From Gottschalkia acidurici 9a (lineage in GTDB: Bacteria > Bacillota > Clostridia > Tissierellales > Gottschalkiaceae), in contig NC_018664.1 in NCBI RefSeq assembly GCF_000299355.1, forward strand, positions 2,154,380 through 2,218,379: a stretch of DNA of 64,000 bases, in the 5' to 3' direction. The notes below the pieces were generated by a model. It ran no database searches, was not told the DNA's origin, and saw only the letters and a program-made list of their open reading frames with translations. Of this stretch, positions 27,830-36,824 are shown piece by piece. The translations under genes were made by a program, and so were the position numbers. Position 1 is the first letter of the stretch; each line of letters begins with the position of its first letter.

Positions 27830-28650
27830 TAGTTTTCACCTCCAAGTTCTTCTAATGCAATTTTACATTGTTCATCATTTGGAGCATTTCCATGCCATTC
27901 TGCTTTATTTTCCATAAAAGATACGCACTTACCTTTTATAGTTTTAGCTATTATTATAGTTGGCTTTTCTTTAGTTTTTTTACTTTCCTCTAATGCATTG
28001 AATATTTCATCAAAACAATGACCATCTACTTTTAAAACGTTCCATCCAAATGCTTCAAACTTTTTATCTAGTGGTTCTACATTCATTACTACTGTGTTTT
28101 CCCCATCTATTTGTAATCCATTATGATCTAAGAATACAGTTAGGTTATCTAGCTTATAGTGAGCTGCAAGCATAGCTGCTTCCCAGATGATTCCTTCTTG
28201 AACTTCTCCATCTCCCACTAATGCATACACTCTATACTCTTTATTATCTATCTTTCCAGCTAGAGCCATTCCACTAGCTGCAGAAAGCCCTTGTCCAAGT
28301 GAACCTGTAGACATATCTACTCCAGGAGTTCCTTTCATATCTGGATGTCCTTGAAGCATAGATCCTACTTTTCTGAACTTCATAAGTTCTTCTTTTGGAA
28401 AATATCCTCTCTCGGCTAGTACAGAATACAATACTGGTGAAGCATGTCCTTTTGATAGTACAAATCTATCTCTATCTTCCCACTTTGGATTTTTAGGATC
28501 TATATTCATCTCTTTAAAATATAGAGCTGTTAAAATCTCAGCAGCAGATAGTGATCCTCCTGGATGTCCTGATTTTGATTCATTTAACATTTTTATAATG
28601 TCTTTTCTAATTGTAGTTGCTATTTTCTTAAATTCGCAATTATTTCCCAC
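27829..28650 (-). CDS. Transketolase, N-terminal subunit
   Basis: 273 residues with the thiamine-diphosphate domain. [14 protein letters not shown] near 26, [31 protein letters not shown] and the TPP/metal motif [14 protein letters not shown] near 143 are intact. GTG start at 28650 follows AGGAGGAA. It is coupled to the C subunit downstream. The preceding YitT gene ends 12 bp... upstream on the same strand, so the three may be co-transcribed. Confidence 0.95.
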   Translation of the reverse strand: MGNNCEFKKIATTIRKDIIKMLNESKSGHPGGSLSAAEILTALYFKEMNIDPKNPKWEDRDRFVLSKGHASPVLYSVLAERGYFPKEELMKFRKVGSMLQGHPDMKGTPGVDMSTGSLGQGLSAASGMALAGKIDNKEYRVYALVGDGEVQEGIIWEAAMLAAHYKLDNLTVFLDHNGLQIDGENTVVMNVEPLDKKFEAFGWNVLKVDGHCFDEIFNALEESKKTKEKPTIIIAKTIKGKCVSFMENKAEWHGNAPNDEQCKIALEELGGEN

Positions 28651-28662
28651 AATTTATTCCTC

Positions 28663-29526
28663 CTAACTTTTTTTCAATTCTTTAAATCCTTCTCCTAAAA
28701 CTTCATTTGCATCTGTAACCATTACAAATGCTTTATTATCTACAGAATGTACTGTTTCTTTTAATCTAGTTATTTGTGATCTGTTAACTATACATAAAAG
28801 TATATCTTTATCTTTACCTGTATAGAATCCTCTTCCTTTTAGTACAGTCACTCCTCTATCTAGTTCTTTTAGTATGAGCTGACCAATTTCCTCTGGAAAC
28901 TCCGATATAATAAAGAATGCTTTGGCATAACTAAATCCATTTAATAATAAGTCTATTACTTTTGTTGATATATATAATGAAATAATAGAATACAAAGGTA
29001 TTTTTAAATCTCTAGTAACTATCCCAGATGCGATAACTACTAAACTATCTATAGCCATCATAAAGCTAGATATACTAACTCCTGGAAAATACTTGTTTAG
29101 CATAAATCCTGCTAGATCAGTTCCTCCTGTTGTTCCCCCAAACTTAAAAACTATACCTACACCTGTACCTGTAAGTACTCCACCAAAAATAGCTGCAAGT
29201 AGTAAGTCATTAGTAACGTCCTCTATAGGAAGTAACCATATAAAAAATGCTAAAGATAATATACCATAAAGAGTCTTAGCACCAAATACTCTTCCTACTA
29301 ATATCAATCCTGTTATAAATAGTGGTAAGTCTATACACAAGTTAGTAACCCAGAGTGGTATAAGTCCATTTGTCATTTCTTTTACTATAATACCTATACC
29401 AGTAACTCCTCCTGGTGCAAAGTTATGAGGCTGTATAAAGAGGTTAATAGAAGCTGCTATAATTACAGTTCCTAATGTTATTCCTATATATTCTAGTACA
29501 CTTTTATACCAAACTTTATTTTCCAA
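28663..29526 (-). CDS. YitT-family membrane protein (DUF161/DUF2179)
   Basis: 287 residues from TTG 29526, which has GGAGG seven bases upstream; an ATG at 29532 directly abuts that site. Five to six membrane helices (about 10-190) include the family motifs NLFIQPHNFAPGGVTGIG and FGGTTGGTDLAG; a cytoplasmic DUF2179 domain (about 215-287, LDRGVTVLKGRGFYTGKDKDILLCIV) follows. The YitT family is widespread in Firmicutes; its transport or signalling role is not established. It lies between tagA and the transketolase genes on the same strand, with 7-12 bp gaps. Confidence 0.88.
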   Translation of the reverse strand: MENKVWYKSVLEYIGITLGTVIIAASINLFIQPHNFAPGGVTGIGIIVKEMTNGLIPLWVTNLCIDLPLFITGLILVGRVFGAKTLYGILSLAFFIWLLPIEDVTNDLLLAAIFGGVLTGTGVGIVFKFGGTTGGTDLAGFMLNKYFPGVSISSFMMAIDSLVVIASGIVTRDLKIPLYSIISLYISTKVIDLLLNGFSYAKAFFIISEFPEEIGQLILKELDRGVTVLKGRGFYTGKDKDILLCIVNRSQITRLKETVHSVDNKAFVMVTDANEVLGEGFKELKKS

Positions 29527-29539
29527 AACCATTCCTCCA

Positions 29540-30307
29540 TTATTCTACTACTTTTTCCCTGGAAAAAAGCACTATAAGTACGAATATTGGGAGTGACATT
29601 TGTCTTTTTAATCTTTTAGGATCCTTCATTAATCTATATAGCCACTCTATTCCCAATTTCTGATATATTTCCGGAGCACGCTTTACTTTCTCTGCTAATA
29701 CATCTATTGTTCCACCATTTCCAATTATAATCTTACAATTTAACTTATCTTTATTTTCATATATCCAATTTTCTTGTTTAGGCGCTCCAAAACCTACAAA
29801 TAATATGTCTGCCTTTGAATTGTTTATATTCTCTATTATTTGTTGTTCCTCTGGATGATTAGCATTTCCAGTGTGAGTTCCTTTAAAATACCCACTTTGT
29901 ATTCCAACTATATTAATATTAGGATATTTCTCTTCTACTTTTTTCTTTGCTTCTAATGCTACACCTTCTTTTCCTCCTAGAAAGTATATGCTATATCCAA
30001 ATTTATTTGATAACTCTATTAATTTTAATGATAAGTCAAAACCTGTGACTCTCTCAGGCAGTGGTTTCTTTTTTATTCTAGAAGCATGTATAAGTCCTAT
30101 TCCATCGGGTATAACTAGATCTCCATCATTTAGTATATCTTTTAGCTTACTATCTTTTCTAGCTTCCATTATTATTTCTGTATTAGGAGTATATATAGTT
30201 CTAGTTTTAGTTTCATCACCATCTAAAAGTTCTTTAACCTTTTTTACTACTTCATTTAAAGTTAGTTTGTCTATTTTTACTCCGAATATTCTTATAGTTT
30301 CTCGCAT
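29540..30307 (-). CDS. tagA: WecG/TagA/CpsF glycosyltransferase
   Basis: 255 residues. Predicted N-acetylmannosaminyl (or related) transferase acting on undecaprenyl-PP-GlcNAc, an early step of wall teichoic acid-like polymer synthesis on the inner face of the membrane. Family motifs: TPNTEIIMEARKD, LVIPDGIGLIHASRI, RVTGFDLSLKL, YFLGGKEGVA, ADILFVGFGAPKQENWIYEN and GNGGTIDVLAEKVKRAPEIYQKLGIEWLYRL. The C-terminal hydrophobic appendage (PIFVLIVLFS) associates with the membrane in this family. It follows csaB by 19 bp, consistent with a shared wall-polymer pathway. Confidence 0.93.
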   Translation of the reverse strand: MRETIRIFGVKIDKLTLNEVVKKVKELLDGDETKTRTIYTPNTEIIMEARKDSKLKDILNDGDLVIPDGIGLIHASRIKKKPLPERVTGFDLSLKLIELSNKFGYSIYFLGGKEGVALEAKKKVEEKYPNINIVGIQSGYFKGTHTGNANHPEEQQIIENINNSKADILFVGFGAPKQENWIYENKDKLNCKIIIGNGGTIDVLAEKVKRAPEIYQKLGIEWLYRLMKDPKRLKRQMSLPIFVLIVLFSREKVVE

Positions 30308-30326
30308 TTTCTTAGCTCCTCACAAT

Positions 30327-31430
30327 TCACTTCTTGCTTTTTTTTAGAAGTTTAGAGATTATTTCTTCATTTTGATGTAATCTTTCTTTTAAATATTCGA
30401 CCTTATCATAAAGTTTACGCTTATATTCTTCCTCATGACTTATTTTATCTCTTATCTCTGACACAAGAGAATCTTCATCTAGCTCACTAACATTACAAAA
30501 TACATCTTCATCTAAGTACTCCATAAAATTATTTATTTTAGGGTCATAAGATACTGCTATCATAGGTATATTCATTACAGCTCCAAATATGAGTGAATGT
30601 AATCTTATTCCAATCAATAAATCTAAATTTCCTATAATGCTTAGCATTTCATTTATATCATATTTGCCTTTAAGAAATATAGCTTTATTTTTCATATTTT
30701 GCTCTATCTCACTCAATACTTTCATATCTTCACCATAATGAAAGGGAATAAATACAACATTTACTCCCATTTCATCTATGATTTTATCTGAAACACTAGA
30801 CATAACATCAATTAAATTTTGATCTCTATCTCTTCCTCTTATAGCAAATCCTATTATAGGTTTGTTTGTGTCTTTCATACCCGATTTAACTAGCATTTCT
30901 CTTCCTAGTTTCGTATCTCTTTTCTTTAAACCTATTACAGGATCTGCTGTTACATTTATATTCTTATTTTTAATGTTTATTTCTCTAAGAATTTTTTCAG
31001 ATTTATGATCTCTTAAAGTTATAACATCTACTTTATTTAAAACGATCTTTGTTAAGTATCTATTTATAGGTCGATTTATAGGTCCTATTCCTTGACTGTA
31101 AATCATAACTTTTTTTCTAAATAATATTCCTATTATCATTATGGATAGATAGTATATCACATTTCTGGCACTTGTGACATCTTGTAGTAGGCTTCCCCCT
31201 CCACTTATTAAGATATCACATTTTCTTATTTCCTTTATTATTTGAAAAATGTTTTTTCTATCTATAGCATTTACATTATGCTTATTATAAGTCAATTCTG
31301 GATTTTTTGATAGCACTGTTATATCTATATCATCAATATTGTCTTTTAAATTAGAAATAATCGCTGTTAGTATAGATTCATCTCCAATATTATTAAATCC
31401 ATAATATCCTGAAATGACTATTTTATTCAT
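30327..31430 (-). CDS. csaB: CsaB, polysaccharide pyruvyl transferase
   Basis: 367 residues. Adds ketal-linked pyruvate to a secondary cell-wall polymer, creating the ligand for S-layer homology (SLH) domains. Visible: start VISGYYGFNNIGDESILTAI, SGGGSLLQDVTSARNVIYYLS, IYSQGIGPI, and the sialyltransferase-like half with GFAIRGRDRD and LIGIRLHSLIFGAVMNIPMIAVSYDPKI. The gene overlaps the DUF5693-like gene by 8 bp. CsaB suggests that this organism has SLH-anchored surface proteins, though none is in the window. Confidence 0.93.
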   Translation of the reverse strand: MNKIVISGYYGFNNIGDESILTAIISNLKDNIDDIDITVLSKNPELTYNKHNVNAIDRKNIFQIIKEIRKCDILISGGGSLLQDVTSARNVIYYLSIMIIGILFRKKVMIYSQGIGPINRPINRYLTKIVLNKVDVITLRDHKSEKILREINIKNKNINVTADPVIGLKKRDTKLGREMLVKSGMKDTNKPIIGFAIRGRDRDQNLIDVMSSVSDKIIDEMGVNVVFIPFHYGEDMKVLSEIEQNMKNKAIFLKGKYDINEMLSIIGNLDLLIGIRLHSLIFGAVMNIPMIAVSYDPKINNFMEYLDEDVFCNVSELDEDSLVSEIRDKISHEEEYKRKLYDKVEYLKERLHQNEEIISKLLKKSKK

Positions 31431-33582
31431 TAAAAAATTCTCCTCTCAGAGTGTCTAATGTCTTAACTATTGCTTTTAGTATTATTAAGTAAATAATACC
31501 TACAGCTACTCCAAACAATAATCCATAGCCAGTTCTAATTATAGATAAATACATAGGAGTTCTTAAATGACTAAATGTATTTACTATAGAAGTTTGCCCA
31601 AGAACTATCATAAGACCAGTTATAAATACTCCTAGTTTTCTTTTGTTAAACGCCATATCACAAGCTATAATAACTGCAGGAAAGGCCATAAGAAACTCTT
31701 TGGTTCTAGGTCTAGCTATTAACTTAAACTCTAAAAAGTTTCTTCCTATCATTTCTATATTACTTGGTTGTATATTAGTCTCATGACCAGTTCTAGCTAA
31801 ATATACATAACCTACACCCAGTAATCCCACACCTAATATCACGTATAGTATCTTTATATTGTCCATTAGCAGTTCTTTTAAATCTGATATAGTAACTTTA
31901 TTATTGTTTTTATCCTTATCTTTTTTATAACCAAAATAACCTAAGAATAATATCAAGTAGATTACTATAGGCATTAATTGAGCAGGTTTAACACCTCTAA
32001 AGATACCCATTTCTAATAAATATTCTATGCTCGAAAGAGTAGATGCTACGAATAGTGCCCCTATAGAAGATATTAAAACCATAACTATTAAATCTCTTAT
32101 TCCTGATATTATGCTATTTTTCAAAGTTCCTTTTTTACTTTCATCTAGATAATCTGTTTTTAGTCTACTACAAAAGTAAACCATACTCAATGATGGAAAT
32201 ACTATTGCCGCTAAAAGAGCAAATATTTTTTCACTAAAGCTAGGCATTAACAAGTACATTGCTATTATAAATGGTATTCCTAGTACTATTTTTATTGTTT
32301 TGAATTTATCATTTATATTTAAAATATATTGTACTAATAATATTCCTCCACCAAGAACACCTAAGGCTATAAGCATTTTTAGTATAGAGTTTGTAACATT
32401 AGGTTCCATTACACTACTTTCACCTAGTGTCATTCCATGTTCTGCTATTCTATTTTTAAAATCATTAAATGTTTTTTCATATTCTTTATAATCTGTTACA
32501 TAAGTAGTGCTATCATGTTTAAATGGTCTAAAATATATAAGTCTTATATTTCTTTCCGTTACAGCTCTATATAATGTATTTTCTATCTCCTCTGCACCTT
32601 CATAGTTATAATACTTATATCGTTCTTGTATATATGGTTCTACACTGAATGTTCTCACTGCGTTATAACTTAGTTCTCTTGTAAAATCTTCTATTCCTTT
32701 TTGCTTTACATGTCCTCTTTGTACTCCTGATTCGATTAATCCAATCTTCGTATTATTATCTTTTACAAATTTTTTGACTATATCAATATTATTAGGATAT
32801 CCTAAAACTTCTTCTCCAGTGAATAACATGTATTTAGGCTCTACATTTAATTTTTTATATTCATTTAAACTTGCCTCTACATGTTTTTTTCCAGTCCAGC
32901 CTGGGTTATAATTAAATGGTCTTATTATTACATCTAAACCTGAGTCTTTTATCATCTTTACTTTTTCAGGGTCATATCCAAGTCCTAGTTTCATTAATTT
33001 AGATCCTGCTAACTCTTTTTGCTCTACATATGGTTTACCTTTACTATCTATTAACACTAAACCTTTTTCATATAAAGCTTCTTTTGATGTTCCATCTAAT
33101 ACAAAGATATACTCATCTCCGGATTCTATTATCTTGTACTTCTTAGGATTATATCTTTCTTCTAGACCTTTCTCTATAAATTTGTAAAGTGACTCTGAGT
33201 TAGTTGTAGCAACTAAGTCGTATCTATCCATATCTTTTTCTTCTAAATAACTAACTAACTCTTTAGGATATTTATCTTTCCAGTGTATATCTTTTATTAT
33301 ATCTCCAACAACTTTTATTTCTATAGGTTTGTTCTCATCTACCATTTGTTCAAAAGATTCTTCATTAAGGGCAACAGAATTTACTCCCCACTTTTTGAAG
33401 TTTTTAAGCCACCAACTTACATCTTGATTAGATTGTTCTGAAAGCTTTTCAATCTCTTTTAAGTCTAAAGTTATATCTATATTTTTGTTTTTAGCTTCAA
33501 CACTCATCCTATTAAAAGATAAGACAGAAGAGGCTAATATTCCTATTAATATAAATATAATTAATATTCTATTTTTTTTCAT
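31423..33582 (-). CDS. DUF5693-family multi-pass membrane protein
   Basis: 719 residues. A signal-anchor (about 5-24) is followed by a large extracytoplasmic domain (25-395) with ALNEESFEQM, LGLGYDPEKVKMI, FTGEEVLGYP and RLIYFRPFKHD. The C-terminal half (400-710) has about nine membrane helices. This architecture matches the DUF5693 family, which commonly accompanies csaB and tagA in Clostridia. Function is unknown; the genomic link suggests export, ligation or modification of the pyruvylated wall polymer. It overlaps csaB by 8 bp. Confidence 0.8.
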   Translation of the reverse strand: MKKNRILIIFILIGILASSVLSFNRMSVEAKNKNIDITLDLKEIEKLSEQSNQDVSWWLKNFKKWGVNSVALNEESFEQMVDENKPIEIKVVGDIIKDIHWKDKYPKELVSYLEEKDMDRYDLVATTNSESLYKFIEKGLEERYNPKKYKIIESGDEYIFVLDGTSKEALYEKGLVLIDSKGKPYVEQKELAGSKLMKLGLGYDPEKVKMIKDSGLDVIIRPFNYNPGWTGKKHVEASLNEYKKLNVEPKYMLFTGEEVLGYPNNIDIVKKFVKDNNTKIGLIESGVQRGHVKQKGIEDFTRELSYNAVRTFSVEPYIQERYKYYNYEGAEEIENTLYRAVTERNIRLIYFRPFKHDSTTYVTDYKEYEKTFNDFKNRIAEHGMTLGESSVMEPNVTNSILKMLIALGVLGGGILLVQYILNINDKFKTIKIVLGIPFIIAMYLLMPSFSEKIFALLAAIVFPSLSMVYFCSRLKTDYLDESKKGTLKNSIISGIRDLIVMVLISSIGALFVASTLSSIEYLLEMGIFRGVKPAQLMPIVIYLILFLGYFGYKKDKDKNNNKVTISDLKELLMDNIKILYVILGVGLLGVGYVYLARTGHETNIQPSNIEMIGRNFLEFKLIARPRTKEFLMAFPAVIIACDMAFNKRKLGVFITGLMIVLGQTSIVNTFSHLRTPMYLSIIRTGYGLLFGVAVGIIYLIILKAIVKTLDTLRGEFFNE

Positions 33583-33621
33583 AAGTTCACATCCTTTAAG
33601 CTATTATGTATCTTTTTACAT

Positions 33622-34111
33622 TTACTCTATACTATAGTCTCCTCTTACCATAACAAATGTTCCATTTGCTTCTGCATATATTCCTCTACCATCATTTCTA
33701 GGTACAAGTATTAAGTGATTACTTACAACTCTTTCGCCTTGTGTTAAATCTCTTCCTAGTGTTAAGTCTGATAATCCTCCTAAATCACTTACTATAGCTT
33801 TTGCAATTCCGGATCTTACTATAATCTCTGCACTCGATCCACCAATAATCTTTTGACCTTTTTGTAACTCTACAATTACAAAATCACCACTGCCTTTATT
33901 GTCTGAAGGCCCACTAGTGCCTTTTAATTCTGTATCTATATACGATTTTAATTCTTCATATTTTTTATCTACATAACTTTTTGATACTACAGGATCTTCT
34001 TCTGATCCAGGTCCAAAAAACTTGCCTTGGTTGTACTTATCAGTGACGTAGTAATTAAAACAACTGAAGCAATAGCAACGTATACTTTACTCTTTTTTTA
34101 ACATCTTTCAT
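33622..34111 (-). pseudogene. Frameshifted gene for a secreted hypothetical protein
   Basis: Reading frames join into one 163-residue protein if one base is added in each of two homopolymers: a 7-base run at 34093-34099 and a 6-base run at 34015-34020. The product would begin MKDVKK, have a hydrophobic export segment (VYVAIASVVLITTSLISTTKA), then FFGPGSEEDPVVSKSYVDKK, a short coiled coil, a Gly/Ser linker and a beta-rich domain with VIVELQKGQKIIGGSSAEI ending VMVRGDYSIE. AAGGAGG precedes the ATG at 34111. Everything after the second run is intact, with normal codon use. Both lesions being single-base homopolymer changes makes sequencing error as likely as real decay. Family not recognised. 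Confidence 0.75.
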
Positions 34112-34224
34112 CCTCCTTAAGCTTTAGCAAATTTATTTAAGTGCTATATTCTTCTTATATATAGACATATAGTATTATATTATCATAAAATCATATGAAA
34201 AACCTTATATTTTTAAACACAAAA

Positions 34225-34252
34225 AAGATGGTTATTCCGATAAACCATCTTA
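34225..34252 (-). terminator. Terminator of mazEF-type operon
   Basis: AAGATGGTT and AACCATCTT arms, followed on the minus strand by TTTTTTG; overlaps the toxin stop. Confidence 0.8.
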
Positions 34253-34600
34253 GACATCTGTCAATCCTATGCTTATTTTTAAACAGCAATCTACTTTTCC
34301 CATCATTCCATCATCAAAATGTCCTATTTTTTCTCTCAATCGCTTCTTATCTATAGTGCGTATTTGTTCAAGTAATACGACTGAGTCTTTAGGCAATCCA
34401 TATTCTGGTGCAGTTATTTCTACATGCGTTGGCAACTTAGCTTTATTTATCTGAGATGTAATTGCTGATATTATTATGGTCGGGCTATACTTATTACCTA
34501 TATCATTTTGTACAACTAGTACAGGTCTTACACCACCCTGCTCTGAGCCAATAACAGGACTTAGGTCTGCATAAAAAACATCTCCTCTTTTTACTATCAC
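34250..34600 (-). CDS. MazF/PemK-family endoribonuclease toxin (NdoA type)
   Basis: 116 residues, the standard MazF length. Motifs: [41 protein letters not shown] and [17 protein letters not shown]. The family cleaves single-stranded RNA at short sequences (UACAU for the Bacillus enzyme); specificity here cannot be read. Start is GTG at 34600, overlapping the antitoxin stop in GTGA (4 bp). Its position directly downstream of alr is the same as for Bacillus ndoAI-ndoA. Confidence 0.95.
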   Translation of the reverse strand: MIVKRGDVFYADLSPVIGSEQGGVRPVLVVQNDIGNKYSPTIIISAITSQINKAKLPTHVEITAPEYGLPKDSVVLLEQIRTIDKKRLREKIGHFDDGMMGKVDCCLKISIGLTDV

Positions 34601-34878
34601 AGTTTCTCACACCCCGTCAAAGTTGTCTCATAAATACATAGCTCTCTTATATCTTCTGCTAGACCCATTTCAGATAAAGAAACATTTATTTGACTCATTT
34701 CTAAATATCCCTTTTTCATACTCTCCTTTACCTGGATTTTCTTTCGTTCTCTTAAATATAATTTCATGGCCTCTCGTATAAATTCACTTCTATTTTCCTC
34801 TTCTATAGACACTAAATCGTCTACCTCTTCTAGCAAGCTGTTGGGCAAACTTATTATTATTTTTTTTGTTTCGGCCAT
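34597..34878 (-). CDS. Ribbon-helix-helix antitoxin (EndoAI/MazE type)
   Basis: 93 residues. The N-terminal ribbon-helix-helix (about 5-45) reads [38 protein letters not shown]; the C-terminal tail would wrap and inhibit the toxin. It is of the CopG-like type found with Bacillus NdoA, not the AbrB-fold E. coli MazE. GGAGGTG precedes ATG 34878. Antitoxins of this family usually autorepress with their toxin; no clear palindrome was identified. Confidence 0.92.
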   Translation of the reverse strand: MAETKKIIISLPNSLLEEVDDLVSIEEENRSEFIREAMKLYLRERKKIQVKESMKKGYLEMSQINVSLSEMGLAEDIRELCIYETTLTGCEKL

Positions 34879-34992
34879 TAGTTCACCTCCAGATTTATTT
34901 CATATTACTAATATTATATTCCTATTTTTTGAGTATATACCAACCATTATATCATTTAAAATAAGAGTTTCAATATATATGATATTATAGCC

Positions 34993-36168
34993 CTAAGAAT
35001 GCACTAAATAGTCTACAATCTTTACTATTTCATTATGCTTTTTATATACTCTTGGAATTCTTCTGCTAACCATACATAGAATTTCATAATTTATAGTTTT
35101 TAATTCATCTGCTATTTCATCTACACTATTTGCTTTTTCATCATTTCCAAATATGATAACCTCTTGACCTATATATACATCTTCTATACCTGTAACATCT
35201 AGCATACACTGATCCATACAAACTCTACCTACCACTTTAGCTTTCTTCCCATTAATTAACATACTTCCTTTATCTATAAGCATTCTTGTAAATCCATCTG
35301 CATAGCCTATTGGAATAGTCGCTATAGTTGTTTCTTTATCTGTAATATATGTCCTCCCATAGCTTACTCCTGTTTCCTTTGGAATTATTTTCACATTAGA
35401 TATCTTGGCTTTCAATGTCATTACTGGCTTTAACTTAATGTTGTCTTTCTTAACTTCATTAGATGGATAAAGTCCATAAAGTATAATACCTGGTCTTACT
35501 AAATTTAAGTTGTATTCTGGTAAATCTATTATACTAGCACTATTGGATATATGCTTTATTGGTATATATATATTGTTTTTTTCTAGATTATTAATCATTA
35601 ACATAAATTCTCTATATTGTTGCTCAACAAATAGCTTATCACTTTCATCAGCAGTAGAAAAGTGGGAAAATATACCTTCAATAAATATGTTCGATAGTTT
35701 ACTTATCTTTATAATATTTTTTATATCTTCATCTTCTGTTCTATACCCTAATCTACTCATTCCTGTATCTATTTTAATATGAATATTGCAAATTTTATTC
35801 ATTTCTTTCGCAATTTCAGATAATTCATATGCAGCTTCATAGTTATATATAGTTTGTGTAATATTGTATTTTATTATAGATCGAAGTTGACTTTTGGGAG
35901 TATAACCTAGTATTAGTATTTCTGCATCTATACCAGCATTTCTAAGTTCAATTGCTTCCGAGAGAGTAGCAACAGCTAACTTATTTACCCCCTCTTCTAA
36001 AAAAACTTTACTAATTTCTATAGCTCCATGTCCATATGCATTTGCTTTAACCACTGCCATAATTTCAGTTGAATCACTAACTAGTTTTTTTATTTGACTC
36101 AAATTATAAGATAAATTATCTAAATCAATTTCTGCCCATGCTGGTCTAATCTCTTCTAAAGTATTCAT
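34993..36168 (-). CDS. alr: Alanine racemase
   Basis: 391 residues from ATG 36168, chosen because AAGGT lies nine bases upstream; an ATG six bases earlier is too close. PLP enzyme making D-alanine for peptidoglycan. PLP-binding Lys is in AVVKANAYGHGA near 40; the second catalytic residue, Tyr, is in GVSYGRTY near 270, and the C-terminal domain contains GRVCMDQCMLDVT. Order lipoprotein, alr, antitoxin, toxin is shared with Bacillus, a strongly conserved neighbourhood. Confidence 0.96.
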   Translation of the reverse strand: MNTLEEIRPAWAEIDLDNLSYNLSQIKKLVSDSTEIMAVVKANAYGHGAIEISKVFLEEGVNKLAVATLSEAIELRNAGIDAEILILGYTPKSQLRSIIKYNITQTIYNYEAAYELSEIAKEMNKICNIHIKIDTGMSRLGYRTEDEDIKNIIKISKLSNIFIEGIFSHFSTADESDKLFVEQQYREFMLMINNLEKNNIYIPIKHISNSASIIDLPEYNLNLVRPGIILYGLYPSNEVKKDNIKLKPVMTLKAKISNVKIIPKETGVSYGRTYITDKETTIATIPIGYADGFTRMLIDKGSMLINGKKAKVVGRVCMDQCMLDVTGIEDVYIGQEVIIFGNDEKANSVDEIADELKTINYEILCMVSRRIPRVYKKHNEIVKIVDYLVHS

Positions 36169-36182
36169 AATCATTACCTTCT

Positions 36183-36806
36183 TTACTTTATAGTGAATTT
36201 TTCATCTTGTATATCTACATTATATTCTACATCTTTATATATAACTTTTACAACTTCATTATTTTTGTCATCAAAAATTACTAGCTTATACGGAATATGA
36301 GTCTTTTTATCTACCCATAGTCTTTCATACTTTCTATGTTTATTGTTACCTGGTATATCAACCTCTATAGTTAAATAGTCTTTTTCATCAATCTTGTCAA
36401 TTCCTATTGTTACTTCTTCTGTTGTATTTAAGTTTTTAAGAAAGTATCCTATAAAAAGCATTTCTTCTCCAGATATTTCAAAGTCTTTTAGTATAGTATG
36501 TTGATTTATTTGTTTATTATGAAGATATGCTTGTTTCCCATTATATACGGTTTTATTTCCTTCATTTTCTTTAGGTTCTATTATTTCTGCAATATATTTA
36601 TTAGGATTTTTAAACATATGCTTAGCTTTAAAGCTCTTAGAACTTTTGTTACCTTTTACAGTTATATCTGCTTCACATGTATAAGTCATTACACTGTTTA
36701 AAGTTTTTTGTATATCATTGAACTCTTCTTCTTTAGTTTTTTCTCTACATCCACTCAAGTATAGCGCAATCATAACAGAAAGAATTACCAACAATATACG
36801 TTTCAT
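36183..36806 (-). CDS. LolA-like lipoprotein (YdcC type)
   Basis: 207 residues. A lipoprotein signal with lipobox LSGC (Cys near 19) leads to a LolA/LppX-like beta domain, with MTYTCEADITVKGNKSSK, ITVIEPKENEGNKTVYNGKQAYLHNK and RLWVDKKTHIPYKLVIFD. Gram-positive members such as Bacillus YdcC are attached to the outer face of the membrane; their cargo is unknown. Located between the AcpS-NnrD fusion and alr as in Bacillus. Confidence 0.85.
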   Translation of the reverse strand: MKRILLVILSVMIALYLSGCREKTKEEEFNDIQKTLNSVMTYTCEADITVKGNKSSKSFKAKHMFKNPNKYIAEIIEPKENEGNKTVYNGKQAYLHNKQINQHTILKDFEISGEEMLFIGYFLKNLNTTEEVTIGIDKIDEKDYLTIEVDIPGNNKHRKYERLWVDKKTHIPYKLVIFDDKNNEVVKVIYKDVEYNVDIQDEKFTIK

Positions 36807-36824
36807 TATTACCTCCTAAAGTTA

